The notes below the pieces were generated by a model. It searched no databases. It was not told the DNA's origin and saw nothing but the letters and a program-made list of their open reading frames with translations. A DNA stretch of 64,000 nt from Anastrepha obliqua (Eukaryota; Arthropoda; Insecta; Diptera; Tephritidae). How positions within the stretch are numbered: position 1 is the first letter of the stretch; each line of letters opens with the position of its first letter. Positions 11,231-23,139 of this stretch are shown here, piece after piece. The stretch covers positions 22,382,044-22,446,043 of the forward strand of contig NC_072897.1 in NCBI RefSeq assembly GCF_027943255.1, written 5' to 3'. The position numbers and the translations under genes are program-made.

Positions 11231-11866
11231 ATAATTTTGGGCGATTTGGAAAAAAATTGAATAGATAGTCTCATATTAAAAAGCTACTAATATTCTTTGC
11301 TTCCAATCACCAACAAATTCTTATCGACTGCTTCTAAATTTACATAATTCCGTCCCTTACTGTTAACTTTTGGTGAAAAATGTGTCTGTGTTCCCGTCAT
11401 TGAGACTTCTCTAACATTAACGTTCTCTGGCTGTTACACGTTAATGTATAGAGAAGTTACACGAGCTACGAATAGTGTGAATTGTCAAAAATGAAGTCTA
11501 ACCACCGACGGAGTGTGGTGAAACGTTTAACAGAGCTGATTACAGCGAATTCTCTCTTTAGTATATAGGCTCTGCACAGTTTTTGGCTTTTGTGGGAAAT
11601 CAAATTGGCGAATAGCCGACGGCATTTTGCAAGGAATTTGCTTGTGAATTTTTATGTTCCCTTGATAACTGAAGATTTATTCAATTTATGCTTTCAAACA
11701 AATTTACTAAATGATTATTGATGAATGATTTTATTAGATGCGCCAACATTTCAAATGAAAGCACCTTTAATGTTTTGATATAATTAAAAAAAATACATTA
11801 TAAAACGACCTCTCACATTTTGGTATGTGCGTTTTAGTAAATTTAAAAAACAAATTTGATGAAGAT
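11231..11866. other. AT-rich stretch, no gene seen
   Basis: No coding motif, inverted repeat or RNA gene was recognised. It ends in AAGAT (11862-11866), the left copy of the target duplication of BEL element B. Confidence 0.5.
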
Positions 11867-12279
11867 TGTTACGCCAAATGGCTTAGAATTTTAATTACTA
11901 CTTTAATTTTATATATTTAATTTAATTTTAATCATTAGTATTAGAATTTGTTAAATTCCATAATTTCTTGTAACGTTTCAAATTAAGTTTACTGTTTTCT
12001 AAAAATACTGTTCAATTTTCGTACATAAAAATAGCACTATATATGTATAAACACCTATATTACATAAACGTAACAGAGCAATACATATTTACTATAATTA
12101 CATAAATATGAACTTAATCCGTTAGGCTAAAACATTATAAAAACTTGAATTCTGAAATAAACAAATCACTTGTAAAGTTACCACCGAACGCGTTCGCATT
12201 TTATTTAACAGGCAATTGTTGTGCTCGCGCATCCCTCCCACGTAAAATAATTTCTCTTAAAAACGCTTAAGAATTTTCA
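11867..12279 (+). repeat. 5' LTR of BEL/Pao element B
   Basis: Starts TGTTACGCCAAATGGC and ends GAATTTTCA; same length as the 3' LTR. Differences seen are G/T in TCATTA(G/T)TATTA and two C/T changes in TGTTGTG(C/T)TCGCGCATCC(C/T)TCCC. It is AT-rich; AATAAA near 12157 could serve as polyadenylation signal. Confidence 0.95.
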
Positions 12280-12297
12280 TGGCGCCCGAGCAGGGAC
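12280..12297 (+). promoter_or_regulatory. Primer-binding site, tRNA-Lys type
   Basis: TGGCGCCCGAGCAGGGAC directly follows the LTR. It matches the primer site complementary to the 3' end of tRNA-Lys(UUU) at 17 of 18 positions (A to G at position 11, which still allows a G:U pair). The tRNA comparison is from memory. Confidence 0.8.
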
Positions 12298-13679
12298 TAA
12301 GTGCGTGAAAACATAATTATAAAATTAAACATAATTAATCCGCTTGTGCTAAAAAAAAAAAAATAATAAATTGGTGAACATAATCGGAAATTATTTCCAA
12401 ATACACAAAACAATAAACACATAAAAACAATAAGTGCTTTAATTAGTAACAACAATTGCCTGCGCGTTTATATTTTTGCAAGTCGGTTTTCGCGTCGAGT
12501 GACAAAAACAAACAAACAAACATAAAAACCACCCTCACTAAAAAAGGTTCAGTGTCTAAATTAAAAGCAATAAAAAGTACATAGGTACAATACATAGTGT
12601 ATATTTGTGAATACATACGGAGAGAAGCGGTATCAGCGGCAATACAGTGTCCCGTTTATGGAATAGGACACAGTGAAAAAAAAAAAAAAAAAATTCTTAA
12701 ATTATAATAAATAAAAGAATAAACTAAAATACACAGTGCAAAGCTAAAACAAAGCTAAAACAGTGCAGTGTTCTCGGCCAAAAATAAGGCAATTTTATAA
12801 AAAAAAAAAAAAACAGTGGAATTCACCGCTGCTCATTTGCAGTTCGTCGCCATCGTCAATATCAGTTACTGCCATACTCGCCGCTGCTCTCATCGCTGTA
12901 ACCGTCGCTGCTACTCTGGTCACTGCTGCTGCCGTCATCGCCCGCTGTCGCTGCGATTCCTACCGCTGGTTCTGTCGCCGCCAGGAATGACCTGCACCTG
13001 CATCCTTTGCAAAAGGAAAGTTAAGGCTTCCAATAAGCCTATACAGGTAACAAGTGCAATAAATTGAAAGTTGTGGTTGTTGTTGATAAACACTCTCAAT
13101 TTTTTGCATCCCCTTTTCACTTTCTTGCATATATATACATACATATATATGTACACACACCCATATGTGTACATGTACCATATATACAATTATCTATACA
13201 AATATACGTATATAAAACTCCGCGAAAGTGAAACAAGGGTACGTTGGGATTTGATAATAAAGGGTGTGACCTTAAATGCGAAATCGTCAATAAATTTAAA
13301 AAACAAAATTAAATAAATTGAATACCTTTTTTTCGAACAATAAGTTCAATTAAATTAAAATTAATATATTATAAAGTTAAATAAATTTGTCGTAAATACG
13401 GATTATTTAATATACAAGAAAATAATTCAAACAAAAATCGATTTTTCGCAAATCTGTTGAACAATTTTCGTAGTGTTGTGCTACTGTGCTTGCTCATCCT
13501 TTCGTGGCCTGACCACAGCCTTGTCCAACAGCTATTTTTCGTTTTTCTGATTGAGATTTGTGCAGGCTATTCAGCCATCTTTTCGTTTTCGTTTTTTCAG
13601 CCACAAACTCTCACAGATATTTTTTCGTTTCTGTGGGCATTGAGCAAATTTTTCGGGAGTTTAAATAATTTAACTCAAA
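12298..13679 (+). other. Untranslated leader of BEL element B
   Basis: About 1.4 kb, A-rich, with homopolymer runs (12351-12363, 12675-12692 and 12800-12813) and an AT/AC microsatellite at 13125-13215. No conserved protein motif is seen; the ORF at 12763-12990 is low-complexity Ser/Ala/Val. The gag-pol ATG at 13680 is the first with coding content. Confidence 0.6.
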
Positions 13680-16600
13680 ATGAGCAAGCCAAAGACAGCA
13701 GTTCCAAGTCTCTCTCCAAGTAAGGAGATTATGGAATTGAAATCACTAAAGCGCCAGCGAACTGTTGCGAAAAATAGTATAGTGCGCATAAAAACGGGTC
13801 TCCTCGATAAAACAATGTCGTTAGATCCAATTGAATTGGAGTGTCGACTGGACATTTTGAACTCTCATAGCGATAAGCTTATGAAGTGTCAGTCGAAAAT
13901 TGAAGAAATCGACGAGGAAGACATAGCCCGTGGGGAGTTAGAGGACCTAATAGTGGAAACTAAGTCCGTTATAAAATCTATTCTGGCGAGAAATAAATCG
14001 TCAATAGCCGAAACATCATTTGTTGCACCTCACAGCTCGCGACTACCGAAAATGTCGCTACCGAAATTTAAAGGGGAATATTCAGAATTTAAAAATTTTA
14101 TGAGTCTGTTCGAGAGTTTGGTGCACAACGATCCTACAATCCCAGAAATTGAGAAATTTAATCACTTGGTTAACTGTCTGTCTGGTGAAGCTTTGGGAAC
14201 GGTAAAGGCCTTCCAAATGTTGGACGAAAATTATTCGAAGGCGTTGGCTAGTCTCAAAAAAGTTTATGACAATAAATGCTTAATATTTTTCGACACAATT
14301 TCCAAACTTTTTGAACTGCCAACTATCCCAAAGCCATCTGCGCTTTCATTGCGCACAATGATTGATACAGTGTCGGCTGTTTACGACTCGTGGCTGTCGT
14401 TAGGTGACGAGAAAAACATCACAAACGCTATCATAATTCATCTGGTAATGTCAAAAGTTGACACCGTTACTCGGTCAAAGTGGGAGGAACAGTTGGATTA
14501 TGATAAGCTGCCATTATGGCGTGAGTGTGAGGCAGCATTAAATAAACGCTACCAACATTTATCTGCCGATGAAGCCTCAACGTCGAGGCTCAAGCCGTCA
14601 AGAAGTCACAGCATTCAGAAACCCCACCTTCATGCGGGAAGGACGAAAGCTGCCTTAGTGACTTCAAATATAAAACAGCCGGTGTGTCCGCACTGTAAAT
14701 CAAATGATCATAGTATACCCGCGTGTCCTACTTTTAAAACTCTCTCTGCTCAGCAGCGATTTCAGTTTGCTAAATCAGTCCCCTTATGCATAAATTGTTT
14801 GCGAAAGGGGCACTCAGTTTCAAAGTGCAAAGCGGATCGGTGTCGTGTTTGCAACCGTTCGCATCACACGTTGCTGCACCAGTACCCTGTATCCTTTGCA
14901 ACTGCACCACAACTTTCGACCTCGCATGCCATGCACACGACGAGTACGCCAGATCGGGTTATGTTGGCTACAGCCGTAGTCAACGTAAAAGGTAGCTCCG
15001 GAGAGTACCTTGCTGCACGAGCCTTGCTGGATTCTGGATCTCAGGTGAATTTCATGACAGAGGATTTGGCGCAGAAATTACGAATTCGTCGCGAAAGTAC
15101 GACCTTAAATATTATCGGCATCGGAAATGCAACCAAAAAAGTAAGGACGAAATTAAATACGTTTGTAAAATCGCGGGTCAATAATTATGAGTTTTCGGCA
15201 CAGTTTTGGATAATGCGATCCATTTCAGCCAGCCATCCAGATCGTAACGTAAATATTAATGGCTGGAAAATTCCTAAAAACATTAGCTTAGCGGACCCAG
15301 AATTTTATAAGGCTCAAAAGGTAGATCTTTTGTTAGGTGCTGAAACATTTTTCGAGCTTTTAGCTGTAGGCCAGATCAAGGCCAGCCCCAATCACCCAAC
15401 ATTGCAAAAGACACTTTTAGGCTGGGTTGTGTCTGGCAAATACGCCTCCAACCAACGTCCTCCTCCCACAGTCAGTAGCACATTATGCCATACTGAACAA
15501 GATCTAGCAAATATAGATTCCATTGCCCAAAGGTTCTGGGCGATGGAAGAAATACCTTCAGGGGCTAGTTCGACAAAATTCACACCTGAACAAATAGAGT
15601 GTGAAAAATTTTTCGTAAAAACTACTAAAGTTTTGCCTTCAGGAAGGCTTCAAGTAAGACTGCCTTTCAAAGATGACCGTAAGTTGCTCGGTAATTCCTA
15701 TGAAACCGCGTCTCGGCGGTTTCAGGCCCTGGAGAGAAAGACCTTGAAAGATCCAGAACTTCGTCAAATGTATCTGGACTTCATGAATGAATACATCGAA
15801 TTGGGTCACATGAGCCCAACAAATAATAAGACCCCGAGTGAGCCACACTACTTCATTCCGCATCAATGCGTTCTTCGGCCTGAAAGTACGACGACTAAAT
15901 TACGTGTTGTTTTCGACGCATCAAGTCGTACCTCTTCTCAAATTGCGTTGAATGAAATCTTGATGGTTGGGCCGACCATTCAAGAAGAGCTGTATTCAAC
16001 ACTTCTTCGTTTTCGCTTGCATAAATATGCATTTACGGCGGACATTACTAAAATGTACCGCCAAATTCTCATGCACGAAGAAGACAAAAACTTTCAGCTT
16101 GTAGTGTGGAGACGGCATCCATCTGAGCCACTTCAAATCTTTCGACTTAACACCATAACATACGGCACTGCGCCTGCTCCATTTCTCGCTACACGGTGTT
16201 TACAAATGCTCAGCGATGCCAATACACATATGTATCCACTCGGCTCAAAGGCAATAAAAAGAGATTTTTATGTAGACGACCTGCTTACAGGATCCGATAA
16301 TTTTGAATCTCTAGATCTTATTAGAAGTGAGGTAGTTAAAATATTAAACTCGGCAGGATTCAATTTATCTAAGTGGTTTTCAAATCACCCATCATTTTTC
16401 GATTGTGAGAGTTCTGAGAAGGCCTTAAACTTCAATCACACAGACTCCACAAAAACACTTGGAATCCATTGGTTGCCGAAGGAAGATTTGTTTCGGTTTG
16501 TCTTAAATGACAACTTTACCAGTTTACGAGCCACTAAGCGAAACATATTATCAGTTTCGGCTCGTCTTTTCGATCCTCTTGGTTTACTTGCCCCACTAGT

Positions 16601-18843
16601 TACCAAAGCAAAAATCTTATTGCAAGAGCTTTGGCTGCAAAGACTAGATTGGGATGAGTCGATTCCATTGCACCTCGACACCAGCTGGGAAAATTTCAAA
16701 GCCAATCTACTGCAGCTACCATCAATAAGCATTCCTCGGTTTGTACACACCGAGTCGAGTGCAAGCTGCCAAATTCATGGCTTTGCCGACGCCTCAATAC
16801 GAGCGTATGGCTGCTGTATATACATACGTAGCCATTCGGCTGGTGGAACGAAATGTACGCTGCTTACTGCAAAGTCTAGAGTGGCTCCGCTGAAGACTAA
16901 ATCTCTTCCGCGTCTAGAGCTCTCGGCAGCCCACTTGCTGGCCAAATTATGGTCACGAATAGCGCCAATGTTGAGTCGGCCAATTGAAAATATAAACTTC
17001 TGGACAGACTCCGAAATTGTTTTGCATTGGATCAAGACGCATCCATCTGTACTACAGACCTTTGTTGCAAACAGAGTGTCCGAAATCCAAGAGTTGACGG
17101 ATAAAGCTACTTGGCGACATGTGCCAACTAAGCAAAATCCCGCGGATCAAGTGTCTCGGGGTTGCAACGTGGACGAATTGAATAATTCTATCTGGTTTAG
17201 CGGTCCACAGTTCCTCCTAGAACACCCTGCGTTATGGCCAAACAAACACCCACTTCCAGCTCTCTCCAGGAGACGAAGCATTAGAGAAGAAACGGAACGC
17301 AACAGTTTTAGTTGTTCAAGCAAATGAATCGCATCCAATTATGGAACTCACCAAAAGAGTATCTTCTCATCAAAAACTGCTTCGTATTGTCGCTTACATA
17401 TTAAGATGGATAAAACGCATTAGAAACCCATCTGCGACATTCACACAAATGCTGACGGCTGAGGATATTAAATTAAGTTTCCTCAAAGTCATTCAGGTGG
17501 TTCAACATGTTGAATATGGTGAAGAAATTATGAAACTCCCCAAAGGTACCACCCTACCCTCAAGTTTGCAAAAACTTAATCCATTTTTGCACAACTACTC
17601 GGAATTGTCGCTGTCGTTTAATTTACTCCGAGTAGGAGGCCGCCTATTAAATGCGCCTCTCCCATATGATGCCAAGTTCCCACTGCTCTTAAGCAAGAAC
17701 TCGCACTTCGTTACCACATACTTACGGTACCTACATTTTCGAAATCACCATGCTGGAGCAAAGGCATTGGTAGCGCTTCTCTGAGACCGCATTTGGCTGG
17801 TCAATGCTCGAGAAGCTTGTAGTCGTACCGTTCGAAACTGCACACACTGCTTTCATTATAAGCCGAAGCTGCAAACCCAAATAATGGGAAATTTGCCTGC
17901 CGATAGGCTTCGTGCACTACGACCCTTTCTAATATGTGGAGTAGATTTTTGTGGTCCCGTATATACTACATTGAAAATACGTGGTAGACCCCCAGTAAAA
18001 ACATATATCGCAGTGTTCGTTTGTTTCACTTCAAAGGCAGTACATTTAGAACTAGTAACAGACTTGTCTTCTAATTGTTTTATTTTCGCCCTAAAAAGGT
18101 TCATTGGACGCCGAGGAATGCCGCGGAAAATATACAGCGACAACGCCACCAACTTCGTCGGCGCCGATCGCAAGCTTCGCGAGCTGAGGGATGCTTTCGA
18201 GGCCCAACAACCGGAAGTACAGAAGTACGCAACGGACGAAGGATTCACCTTCGCCTTTATACCACCCAGGGCACCGCACTTCGGCGGGTTATGGGAGGCG
18301 GCAGTGAAGTCCGCCAAACACCTTCTCGTGCGCGCAATCGGCAACGCGCTGCTCACCGCCGAAGAACTACAGACGCTGCTCGTCGAGGTCGAGGCCATAC
18401 TCAACTCGCGACCCTTGGTACCACTGAGTCAGGACCCGAACGATGGAGAGGCCCTAACACCAGCGCACCTACTAGTTGGGTGCCCCCTTCGAGCGCTGCC
18501 ACCAGCCCAAGTATCGATGGACCCAATGCGTTGCTGCGACAGATGGCAACTTGTCTGTTGTCTCAAGCAACAGTTTTGGCGACTGTGGTCCAGGAACTAC
18601 CTGTTGGGTCTTCAACAGAGGAACAAGTGGTTGCATCCGAAGCGTAACCTCGAGCTGAACGACCTCGTCCTGGTTCAGGAAGACAACACACCACCGCAGC
18701 AATGGGTGCTCGGCCGCGTCGCCGCAACCGTAACAGGGCAAGACGGCAAAGTCCGCGTAGCAGACGTGGCAACCAAAGCGGGCGTAATTAAACGCCCCGT
18801 TCACAAGCTCGCCGTACTGCCATTAGACGTTGAAGGACCATGA
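13680..18843 (+). pseudogene. BEL/Pao gag-pol polyprotein, element B (two lesions)
   Basis: The open part is 1215 codons from ATG 13680 to TGA 17327. Residues 1-330 are the gag coiled and capsid region. Zinc knuckles (CPHCKSNDHSIPAC, CINCLRKGHSVSKC) lie at about 337-400, protease LLDSGSQ at about 448, RT from LRVVFDASSRT (about 742) with the FYVDDLL active site near 863, and RNase H from GFADAS (about 1034) with LPRLELSAAHL, FWTDSE and VPTKQNPAD. A +1 shift near 17258 moves the rest into frame 1: integrase 17341-17784, an in-frame TGA at 17782 where Arg is expected, then 17785-18843 with the zinc finger CTHCF, CGVDFCGP, SDNATNFVGA and FGGLWEAAVKSAK. Only two lesions. Base composition rises sharply after about 18108. 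Confidence 0.95.
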
Positions 18844-18848
18844 GCCTT

Positions 18849-18861
18849 TCAAGGTGGCCGG
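18849..18861 (+). promoter_or_regulatory. Polypurine tract of BEL element B
   Basis: The CAAGGTGGCCGG stretch directly abuts TGTTACGCC of the 3' LTR. Its position and GGCCGG/TGTTACG junction fit the plus-strand priming site of BEL/Pao elements. It is imperfect as a purine run. Confidence 0.55.
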
Positions 18862-19274
18862 TGTTACGCCAAATGGCTTAGAATTTTAATTACTACTTTA
18901 ATTTTATATATTTAATTTAATTTTAATCATTATTATTAGAATTTGTTAAATTCCATAATTTCTTGTAACGTTTCAAATTAAGTTTACTGTTTTCTAAAAA
19001 TACTGTTCAATTTTCGTACATAAAAATAGCACTATATATGTATAAACACCTATATTACATAAACGTAACAGAGCAATACATATTTACTATAATTACATAA
19101 ATATGAACTTAATCCGTTAGGCTAAAACATTATAAAAACTTGAATTCTGAAATAAACAAATCACTTGTAAAGTTACCACCGAACGCGTTCGCATTTTATT
19201 TAACAGGCAATTGTTGTGTTCGCGCATCCTTCCCACGTAAAATAATTTCTCTTAAAAACGCTTAAGAATTTTCA
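18862..19274 (+). repeat. 3' LTR of BEL/Pao element B
   Basis: 413 bp, TGTTACG to TTTTCA, nearly identical to 11867-12279, and followed by the right AAGAT duplication. Confidence 0.95.
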
Positions 19275-19595
19275 AAGATTTTTACTAATTTTTTGAGTCG
19301 AAATTAATTGATAAAGCATACAAGTGCTTTGGTATATTGACATATGTTTGTATATGTATATCAATATATACATACATATATTATGTTAGTCATGTTTGAG
19401 CAAAAGTTTTATTTGATAATCAATTTTTATAGTGTTACATATGTACATATGTGCACACACTGCAGCAACAATGACCTATCTCACGTCGCAGCGCCTTATA
19501 TTTCATGCAATAATTAGGGAGTAAATATCTTAATGATCAAATTCCTGCCTAACAAATGCTATGTACAAATTGTATGTACGTACATACATAACATA
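19275..19595. other. AT-rich stretch between elements, no gene seen
   Basis: Right flank of BEL element B. It contains TATATACATACATATAT microsatellite near 19345-19385 and 19560-19600. No coding motif was seen. Confidence 0.5.
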
Positions 19596-20537
19596 CCTTC
19601 TACTCAAATATGAACGAGACGTTATCAATAAAACGGTCCGCGGATGACATATGGCAAAAATAAATTTTTTGTTTTTTGGTAGGACTGTTATAAGCTTACA
19701 TGGCAAATTTCATCGTGATATGTCAGATAGTTTGTTTTCTGTGCTACTGTAAACAAGTCAAGCTCGAGTGTGTTCTTCGAATTTAACGATGGAAATTCAA
19801 GTCGAACAAAGAATTTGTTTGAAATTTTGTTATTCCAACAAAATTTCGGCTTCAGACGCCTTAAAAATGTTGCAGACAACCTATGGGGACTCTCCTCTAT
19901 CGCGTGCACGTGTTTTCCAGTGGTACAAATCGTTCAAAGAGGGCCGTACAGAGGGCCCAAAAAACCACGCCAAAGTCGCTCAAAAATTAAGGTTATGCTG
20001 ACTGTTTTTTTTTCGATTACGAAGGTGTGGTGCACTCGGAGTTCCTTCCGCAAGACTGATCGGTTAACGCTGAATATTATTTAGACGTTTTAAAGCGTTT
20101 GCGCGAGAACATTCGTCTTAAAAGGAAGGAATTGTGAGACAACAAGTCATGGTTCTTGCATCACGATAATGCACCAGCTCACACATCACGTCTTGTTCGC
20201 GATTATTTGAACAAAAATAATGTTAATATCGTTCCGCAAGCACCGTATTCGCCCGATATGGCTCCATGTGACTTTTTCCTGTTTCCCAAGCTCAAGTTGC
20301 CGCTCCGTGGAGAACATTTTGAGACAATTGAAGTCATAAAAGAGAATTCGAAGAACACACTTGAGCTTGACTTGTTTACAGTAGCACAGAAAACAAACTA
20401 TGTGACATATCACGATGAAATTTGCCATGTAAGCTTATAACAGTCCTACCAAAAAACAAAAAATTTATTTTTGCCATATGTCATCCGCGGACCGTTTCAT
20501 TGATAACGTCTATTTCATATTTGAGCAGAAGGTATAT
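19596..20537 (+). mobile_element. Mariner relic with about 200-bp terminal inverted repeats
   Basis: The left arm (19596-19796) and the reverse complement of the right arm (20337-20537) share long blocks such as AACGGTCCGCGGATGACATA, TGTTTTTTGGTAGGACTGTT and CGTGATATGTCA, with only scattered differences. The repeats extend beyond the region normally used by mariner. The transposase inside has lost its middle. Confidence 0.85.
19789..20352 (+). pseudogene. Mariner transposase, internally deleted
   Basis: The N-terminus MEIQVEQRICLKFCYSNKIS and VFQWYKSFKEGRTEGP is the mariner helix-turn-helix domain. After about 19985 the middle is lost and a frame change gives KVMLTVFF then GVVHSEFLPQ. HHDNAPAHTSRLVRDYL (second catalytic Asp) and YSPDMAPCDFFLFPKLK (third) are in the ORF from 20156. 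The domain with the first catalytic Asp is missing, so it is inactive. Confidence 0.88.
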
Positions 20538-20575
20538 GTGTTTTGACATATACATATATAATATACATATGTATA

Positions 20576-20672
20576 ACATATCCCTTAATCCCTTCAAACA
20601 AATCAAAAAATTCTTTATAGAGGACGCTTCATTATCAGGCACACAGGCAGATGGCATATGCAAATTTAAGTG
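20576..20672 (-). repeat. Dispersed repeat D, copy 2 (partial, reversed)
   Basis: On the minus strand it reads TTTGCATATGCCATCTGCCT, GTGTGCCTGATAATGAAGCG and TTTGTTTGAAGGG, matching 11090-11180 and 39170-39245. Confidence 0.65.
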
Positions 20673-20765
20673 TCAGAATTTTTTATACATATGCTATATT
20701 ATGGCAACTACAGGGTGGGCCTAATAAGACCTACTAATACCTTTTTTATTTTTTGATATATTTAA
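20673..20765. other. Spacer with a lone mariner-like end and TTAA site
   Basis: ACAGGGTGGGCC at 20710 matches the terminus of the element at 10136, but no partner end or transposase is nearby. TTAA at 20762-20765 is the target site of the adjacent piggyBac half. Confidence 0.45.
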
Positions 20766-21835
20766 CCCTAGTACACACACCCGGGTACAAATATATCCAC
20801 TTCAACTTTGAAGTGTTGTAACTTTTGAACCGCTATACCTCTATACCGCTAACTTCGGATCTAGGAAGATTATTTAGTTCTGAGTTCAAATTCAAAATTT
20901 GAACCAGATCGGACCATTGGTTCAGGAGCTACAGCCTTCCAAACACATTAGATACGTAAACACACACCCGGGTTACGTTTGTACCCCAATAGGAAAAATC
21001 CTCGTAATAATAAAAAAAAACATTTTTTATATTATTTTTTTATTTGAAAAATTAAAAATATTCATTTCACACATTATTTTATTGACCTTTATTATAAAAA
21101 TTATAAAAATGCATCTTATATCTAAGGAAAATCATGGCAAATAGAGCAATTTGTTGATGTGACCGAATGTTCAAGACACATTGGCTTCTTACATTTGGCG
21201 CACAGCTTTCTGGTTTTTCTACGGCGTTTTTCCTCCTGTGCGTAACATAAATAGCAAGATCCGGGGACACAGGTTTTGGCGTGCGCACTGCGGCAGATGT
21301 TGATGCTGCTGTTGACACCATTGATTCCAGCGGTCGGTTGAAATATGCTTCAATAGCAATTTTAGTCGAAAAATTTCGCGTCACTTGACGATTTATGGCT
21401 CTGGCTTCAATAATGGGCATACACAATGCTTCAGCTAAGCTGCGCAGGATCTGCTTACGCTTGTTGTTTGTTCTCCAAGGCAACATAGGGTTATTCAAAT
21501 CGTAAACAATGTAGGCTGCAAGAGCTGTAATGTCCAACATGTTGAAGAACATCGCTAGTGGCCATCGTTTTGTTTGTCTTTGTGTTGGATATTCCGCAAA
21601 CATTTGGTCCATTCGATCAACACCACCTTTGGTACGATTATAATATTCAATTATTTCAGGTTTCCCACTGTCAGCTATTTCAGCATCATTATGCATGGTC
21701 GAAAGCAAAATTACTGCTTTATTTTTTTTGGGAACATAAGAGCACATTGTCACATTATTTTTGAAGCCAAATGTCGTTGAACCAATTGTCCTGTTTTTGT
21801 TCTGCTTCATTTCTTGAGGAATATATGATTTGGGC
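20766..21835 (-). mobile_element. piggyBac-like element, 3' half only
   Basis: Terminus CCCTAGTACACACACCCGGG follows TTAA, as in piggyBac. A related CACACACCCGGGT block recurs near 20960 as a subterminal repeat. The other end was lost where Ty3 integrase sequence begins at about 21836. Confidence 0.8.
21122..21835 (-). pseudogene. piggyBac transposase, C-terminal half
   Basis: The minus strand reads IIEYYNRTKGGVDRMDQMFA, containing the third catalytic Asp of piggyBac, then RWPLAMFFNMLDITALAAYI. A frameshift near 21265 hides the Cys-rich C-terminus. In the adjacent frame it reads CYLCYAQEEKRRR, KLCAKCKKPMCLEH and CSICHDFP, ending at the stop at 21122-21124, which is the RING-like zinc finger of the family. 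The N-terminal domain and the first two Asp are absent. The Ty3 integrase stop and this ORF are in the same frame across the junction. Confidence 0.9.
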
Positions 21836-22923
21836 TAATTATCGGTGTCGAGGTCATTATCAGTATGAGTATGGTCATTATCTGTAAATAAATATTGTCT
21901 TTTAATGTTGCATGGATGAATATTTTTTAACAGTCCTTTTTTATATTTAGGTTGTTGTTTGTGCCTAACTGCTTTGTAGTTCTTTATGAATCCCTCACGT
22001 CTTTTTTCTTTATAGTCCTCTCTTTTTGAATTAAGTTTATCAATTTTCTTTCTTTTGCATTCTTCTAAGTTTTGTTTAATTTTTCCTAGATCTAAACGTC
22101 CTTCCTGAACGTCATTTGGTGCACATTTAATACTTGAGTGATACCTTTCGTTATAATTTCTGATTGTTCGTTGAGTTAATTGTTGGATAGGTAAATTTTT
22201 ATTAGTTTGGTACAAAATCCTAAACTTTTCTGCCATCGTATTATGAAATCTTTCTATATCGGCATTTCCTGTATGGCTGTTGGGCTTAGATAAATGTAAT
22301 TCGATTCCTTGTTCTGTTAGAAATTCTCTTATCCTTATTGTCTTAAATTCATTGTCTGCTATTATTTTATCTGGTTTTCCTATTTTAGTGATATGTTCTT
22401 CTAGTTTTTCTATTATAGTCATGTGATTTCTGTCATTCAGTGGATACGCTGCGCCAAATTTTGAAAATTTATCTATAGTCGTTAAAAAGGTAAATCCTTT
22501 GATTACGTATGTATCCATGTGTATGATTTGGTTTTTATCTGAAGGAGTTTCTGTATAATGAAATTTATTTTTAATCGGATGTCGTTCATACTTTACTTGT
22601 TGGCAAATGTCACATTGATTAATTACCACTTGGACGAGTTCCATGAGTTTTGGAAAATATATTATATTTTTGACTTTATTATAAGTTTCTTGTATGCCAG
22701 AGGGCATATTCTCTCTTACATGGTACAATGATATTTGTCGTACTACTTCCACCTCAGTTTCAATGTCCTGTGCTCTCATGGTGCACTCAGTAAAATTAAT
22801 TTGGCTATCGTTTGAATACATATCTATAAGCTCCTCTTGTACTATATTATAGTTGTTTTCGGGTAGTTCCGAAAATATCCCTATTTTCCCTTTTGAAATG
22901 TATCTTCTAAAAATGTCTCCCAT
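21835..22923 (-). pseudogene. Ty3 integrase region
   Basis: 362-codon open frame. CDICQQVKYERHP is the end of the integrase zinc finger, followed by IIHMDTY (first acid), KIIADNEFKT (second) and NADIERFHNTMAEKF (catalytic Glu). A basic C-terminal tail (KEKRREGFIKNYKAVRHKQQ) has no chromodomain. The frame is open but is cut off from its RT, so it is called a pseudogene. It ends in an Asp-rich tail at the junction with piggyBac. Confidence 0.9.
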
Positions 22924-23139
22924 TAGGTTAAAGTCACTTTCTGCAATAAAAATAATTCTTTTCCTATGTACTTCTTTAAATTCTTCTGTTTTATTATTTG
23001 TTAATATTATTTATCACAATTTCTTCTTTTATAAAAAAATGATCACCCAATTCTTCCTCGGCTGAATGTACTGTTGCCATTGTAACATCATCTTCTACAT
23101 TGTTAACTGAAAAAAAAATTTAAAATATTGGTATTTTCA

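Larger units (their letters stand above)
11867..19274 (+). mobile_element. Complete BEL/Pao LTR retrotransposon, element B
   Basis: Two 413-bp LTRs (11867-12279 and 18862-19274) bracket a 6.6-kb interior with primer site, leader, gag-pol and polypurine tract. The host repeat AAGAT lies at 11862-11866 and 19275-19279, a 5-bp target duplication as expected for BEL/Pao. By eye the LTRs differ at only about three positions, so the insertion is young. The gag-pol has one frameshift and one stop, so this copy is probably defective but could be mobilised in trans. Confidence 0.96.

Noticed and set aside
13125..13215. AT/AC-rich palindromic stretch as a regulatory site
   Set aside because: Ordinary microsatellite inside the retrotransposon leader.
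17250..17330. Programmed frameshift in BEL element B pol
   Set aside because: BEL/Pao elements normally have one gag-pol ORF, and no slippery site was seen; a simple indel is more likely.
17856..18404. 182-codon minus ORF and other long ORFs over 17850-18800
   Set aside because: Shadows of the GC-rich integrase part of BEL element B; no motif of their own.
20705..20730. Another mariner element starting with ACAGGGTGGGCC
   Set aside because: No partner end or transposase nearby; kept only as a lone end.
21836..22923. env gene of a gypsy-type errantivirus
   Set aside because: The sequence after integrase is piggyBac; no envelope-like frame was found on either strand.
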